Assembly: GCF_039545095.1 (NCBI RefSeq)
Contig: NZ_BAABRS010000001.1
Coordinates: 1,302,001 to 1,366,000 of the forward strand
Origin: Fodinibius salicampi
Lineage (GTDB): Bacteria > Bacteroidota > Rhodothermia > Balneolales > Balneolaceae
Direction: 5' to 3'
Length of the DNA: 64,000 nucleotides
Shown: positions 62,891 through 64,000 of the stretch, in pieces
Layout of the letters: every line of letters starts with the position of its first letter
Position numbering within the stretch: the first letter of the stretch is position 1
Position numbers and translations under genes: made by a program
Notes under the pieces: model-generated
Seen by the model: the letters and a program-made list of their open reading frames with translations, nothing else
Databases searched by the model: none
Told to the model about the DNA's origin: nothing

Positions 62891-63724
62891 TTATCTTCTG
62901 CTCTCTACAACATTCCCTATTAGTTCCTTCTCTGTAAACTGCGACTGTATACCGTCCAGCAGGAATGAATGTATATCCGAGTTTCCGGCTATAATGCGTT
63001 TTCCAAACAGCCAATTATCTCCGCCCTGCCAGTCAGATATCCGTCCACCGGCTTCTTCGATAATCAGTGCACCCGCCCCCACATCCCAGGGATTTAATGA
63101 ATACTCATAGAAGCCATCCAGACGACCACTTGCAACGCAACACAAGTCATAGGCTGCAGCTCCGGCACGACGAACCCCATGGGTTTCGTGCATCAGCGTG
63201 CGAAAGAAAGACAGGTAATTATCCATCAAACTTAAATCATTATAAGGGAAACCTGTTCCAATTAACGATCCATGCGCATTTTCTATGCTCGAAACTGAAA
63301 TAGGTCGGCCGTTTAGAAATGCACCTTGACCTTTTATGGCAATAAACCACTCATCGCTGGCCACTTCTAACACTAAACCCATTTTGGGTTCTTTATTTTC
63401 CCATAGTGCTATGGACACACAATAGACCGGGAACCCATGGGCAAAATTGGTTGTGCCATCAATGGGATCAATCAGCCAAATACGACCTTCCGGCAATTCC
63501 TGACCTCCGGATGATTCCTCAGCCATAATATCATCCTCGGGGAATTCCTTATTGATAACCGACAAAATTTGTTTTTCTGCTTCCAGGTCTGCATCCGTAA
63601 CGAGATCATTCTTTCCCTTTAAATCTATGGAAAAACTGTTGGATGCCCGGAAATCACGAATTACTTTTGCTGCATTTCCGGCAGCTTTTCGGGCAATATT
63701 AAGTTCTATGGTATAATCAGACAT
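62891..63724 (-). CDS. suhB: Inositol monophosphatase-family phosphatase
   Basis: A 277-residue Mg-dependent phosphatase of the SuhB/IMPase family. Metal and catalytic motifs are MAEESSGG (Glu), WLIDPIDGTTNFAHGFP and LNPWDVGAGALIIEEAGG. The length is normal. Substrates may be inositol 1-phosphate, CysQ-type nucleotides or fructose 1,6-bisphosphate; the motif set fits SuhB best. It converges with bshB1, with 17 bases between stops. Confidence 0.9.
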   Translation of the reverse strand: MSDYTIELNIARKAAGNAAKVIRDFRASNSFSIDLKGKNDLVTDADLEAEKQILSVINKEFPEDDIMAEESSGGQELPEGRIWLIDPIDGTTNFAHGFPVYCVSIALWENKEPKMGLVLEVASDEWFIAIKGQGAFLNGRPISVSSIENAHGSLIGTGFPYNDLSLMDNYLSFFRTLMHETHGVRRAGAAAYDLCCVASGRLDGFYEYSLNPWDVGAGALIIEEAGGRISDWQGGDNWLFGKRIIAGNSDIHSFLLDGIQSQFTEKELIGNVVESRR

Positions 63725-63794
63725 GAATATATCTGTTTTAAAAATTTAGGATAAAAACTTTTGGAAACGATAATGATTTGAAATCCGAATCGTC

Positions 63795-64000
63795 TTATTG
63801 CTCACTTTTCATTTTATATTCGAACACTTTTTCGGAGACACTTCTTGCGGATTCCGTATCTGGATCGGGATACAACTCATCGATAGGCGACTGTTGTATA
63901 TGCGTCCGTCGACGCCCGACTTCCTTCATCTGGCGCATTACTTTTTTTCGGTCCTCGCCTTCAGCCGAATTGAACCTTTCATAAAGTTCGACCTGCAATC
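63795..64000 (-). CDS. Partial hypothetical protein, cut by window edge
   Basis: The C-terminal 68 or so residues of a minus-strand gene whose 5' end lies beyond the window. The only in-frame start candidate inside is a TTG at 63998, so the true start is probably outside. The visible part is charged and helical (GEDRKKVMRQMKEVGRRRTH) with a Pro/Asp-rich turn (DELYPDPDTES), and is not recognisable. It ends 70 bases upstream of the suhB start and may belong to the same transcript. Confidence 0.55.
   Translation of the reverse strand, partial: LQVELYERFNSAEGEDRKKVMRQMKEVGRRRTHIQQSPIDELYPDPDTESARSVSEKVFEYKMKSEQ

Overview
The window looks like chromosomal DNA from a carotenoid-making, Gram-negative member of the Bacteroidota/Balneolota/Rhodothermota group, most likely a Balneolota (Fodinibius-like) halophile; the genus is an inference. 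Supporting features are a SusC/SusD pair with ECF sigma factor and FecR, a two-component regulator with a periplasmic propeller sensor, a PVC-type cytochrome lipoprotein, bacillithiol deacetylase BshB1, CrtY-type lycopene cyclase, a xerC-hpf-hprK run, and promoters matching the Bacteroidota TTG/TAnnTTTG pattern. I see no rRNA, tRNA, insertion sequence, prophage or CRISPR array.

Region by region. 1-723 has no convincing gene but holds strong RNA hairpins. 724-4267 (+) is visibly richer in G+C than the rest: an HU-like/DUF4469 protein, then a 23-bp palindromic repeat array and terminator, then patatin phospholipase, an uncharacterised protein and a membrane protein. 4371-15635 (-) is a trans-envelope signalling and nutrient locus: ECF sigma, FecR, SusC with STN domain, SusD, an exported dehydrogenase/HEAT/cytochrome c lipoprotein and a Tat-exported TIM-barrel isomerase. 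16193-18225 (+) encodes a receiver-only response regulator and a DUF5343-TPR protein. 18399-25944 (-) has a heterodimeric ABC exporter whose two genes flank an RNase Z with a long disordered tail, then a flavoprotein and an AtuA-family protein. 26272-29948 (-) is a propeller sensor kinase with its NarL-type regulator.

30580-39470 is mixed housekeeping and metabolism: CrtI-like oxidoreductase, endonuclease V, PLP decarboxylase, SDR, DUF971, CoA-binding protein, DUF1080 hydrolase, DUF2914 protein and an FKBP isomerase. 40235-43433 groups an acyltransferase, a CrtC-like carotenoid hydratase and a glycosyltransferase, which together with the CrtI-like gene (30580) and lycopene cyclase (51480) suggest an acylated carotenoid glycoside. 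43520-46880 (+) is xerC, hpf, hprK and an M23 peptidase. 46974-51459 carries TrmH, a CBS protein, an OmpR-type regulator, a hydrolase, bioB and tspO.

52693-62038 (-) contains an AI-2E-type permease, a PIG-L deacetylase and a MacAB-TolC-like efflux system with separate ATPase, adaptor, outer-membrane channel and two permeases, interrupted by a yqjD/yqjE-like membrane trio. The right end has bshB1, an inositol monophosphatase-family gene and a gene cut by the window edge. Family names are from reading the protein sequences by eye; no database search was run.
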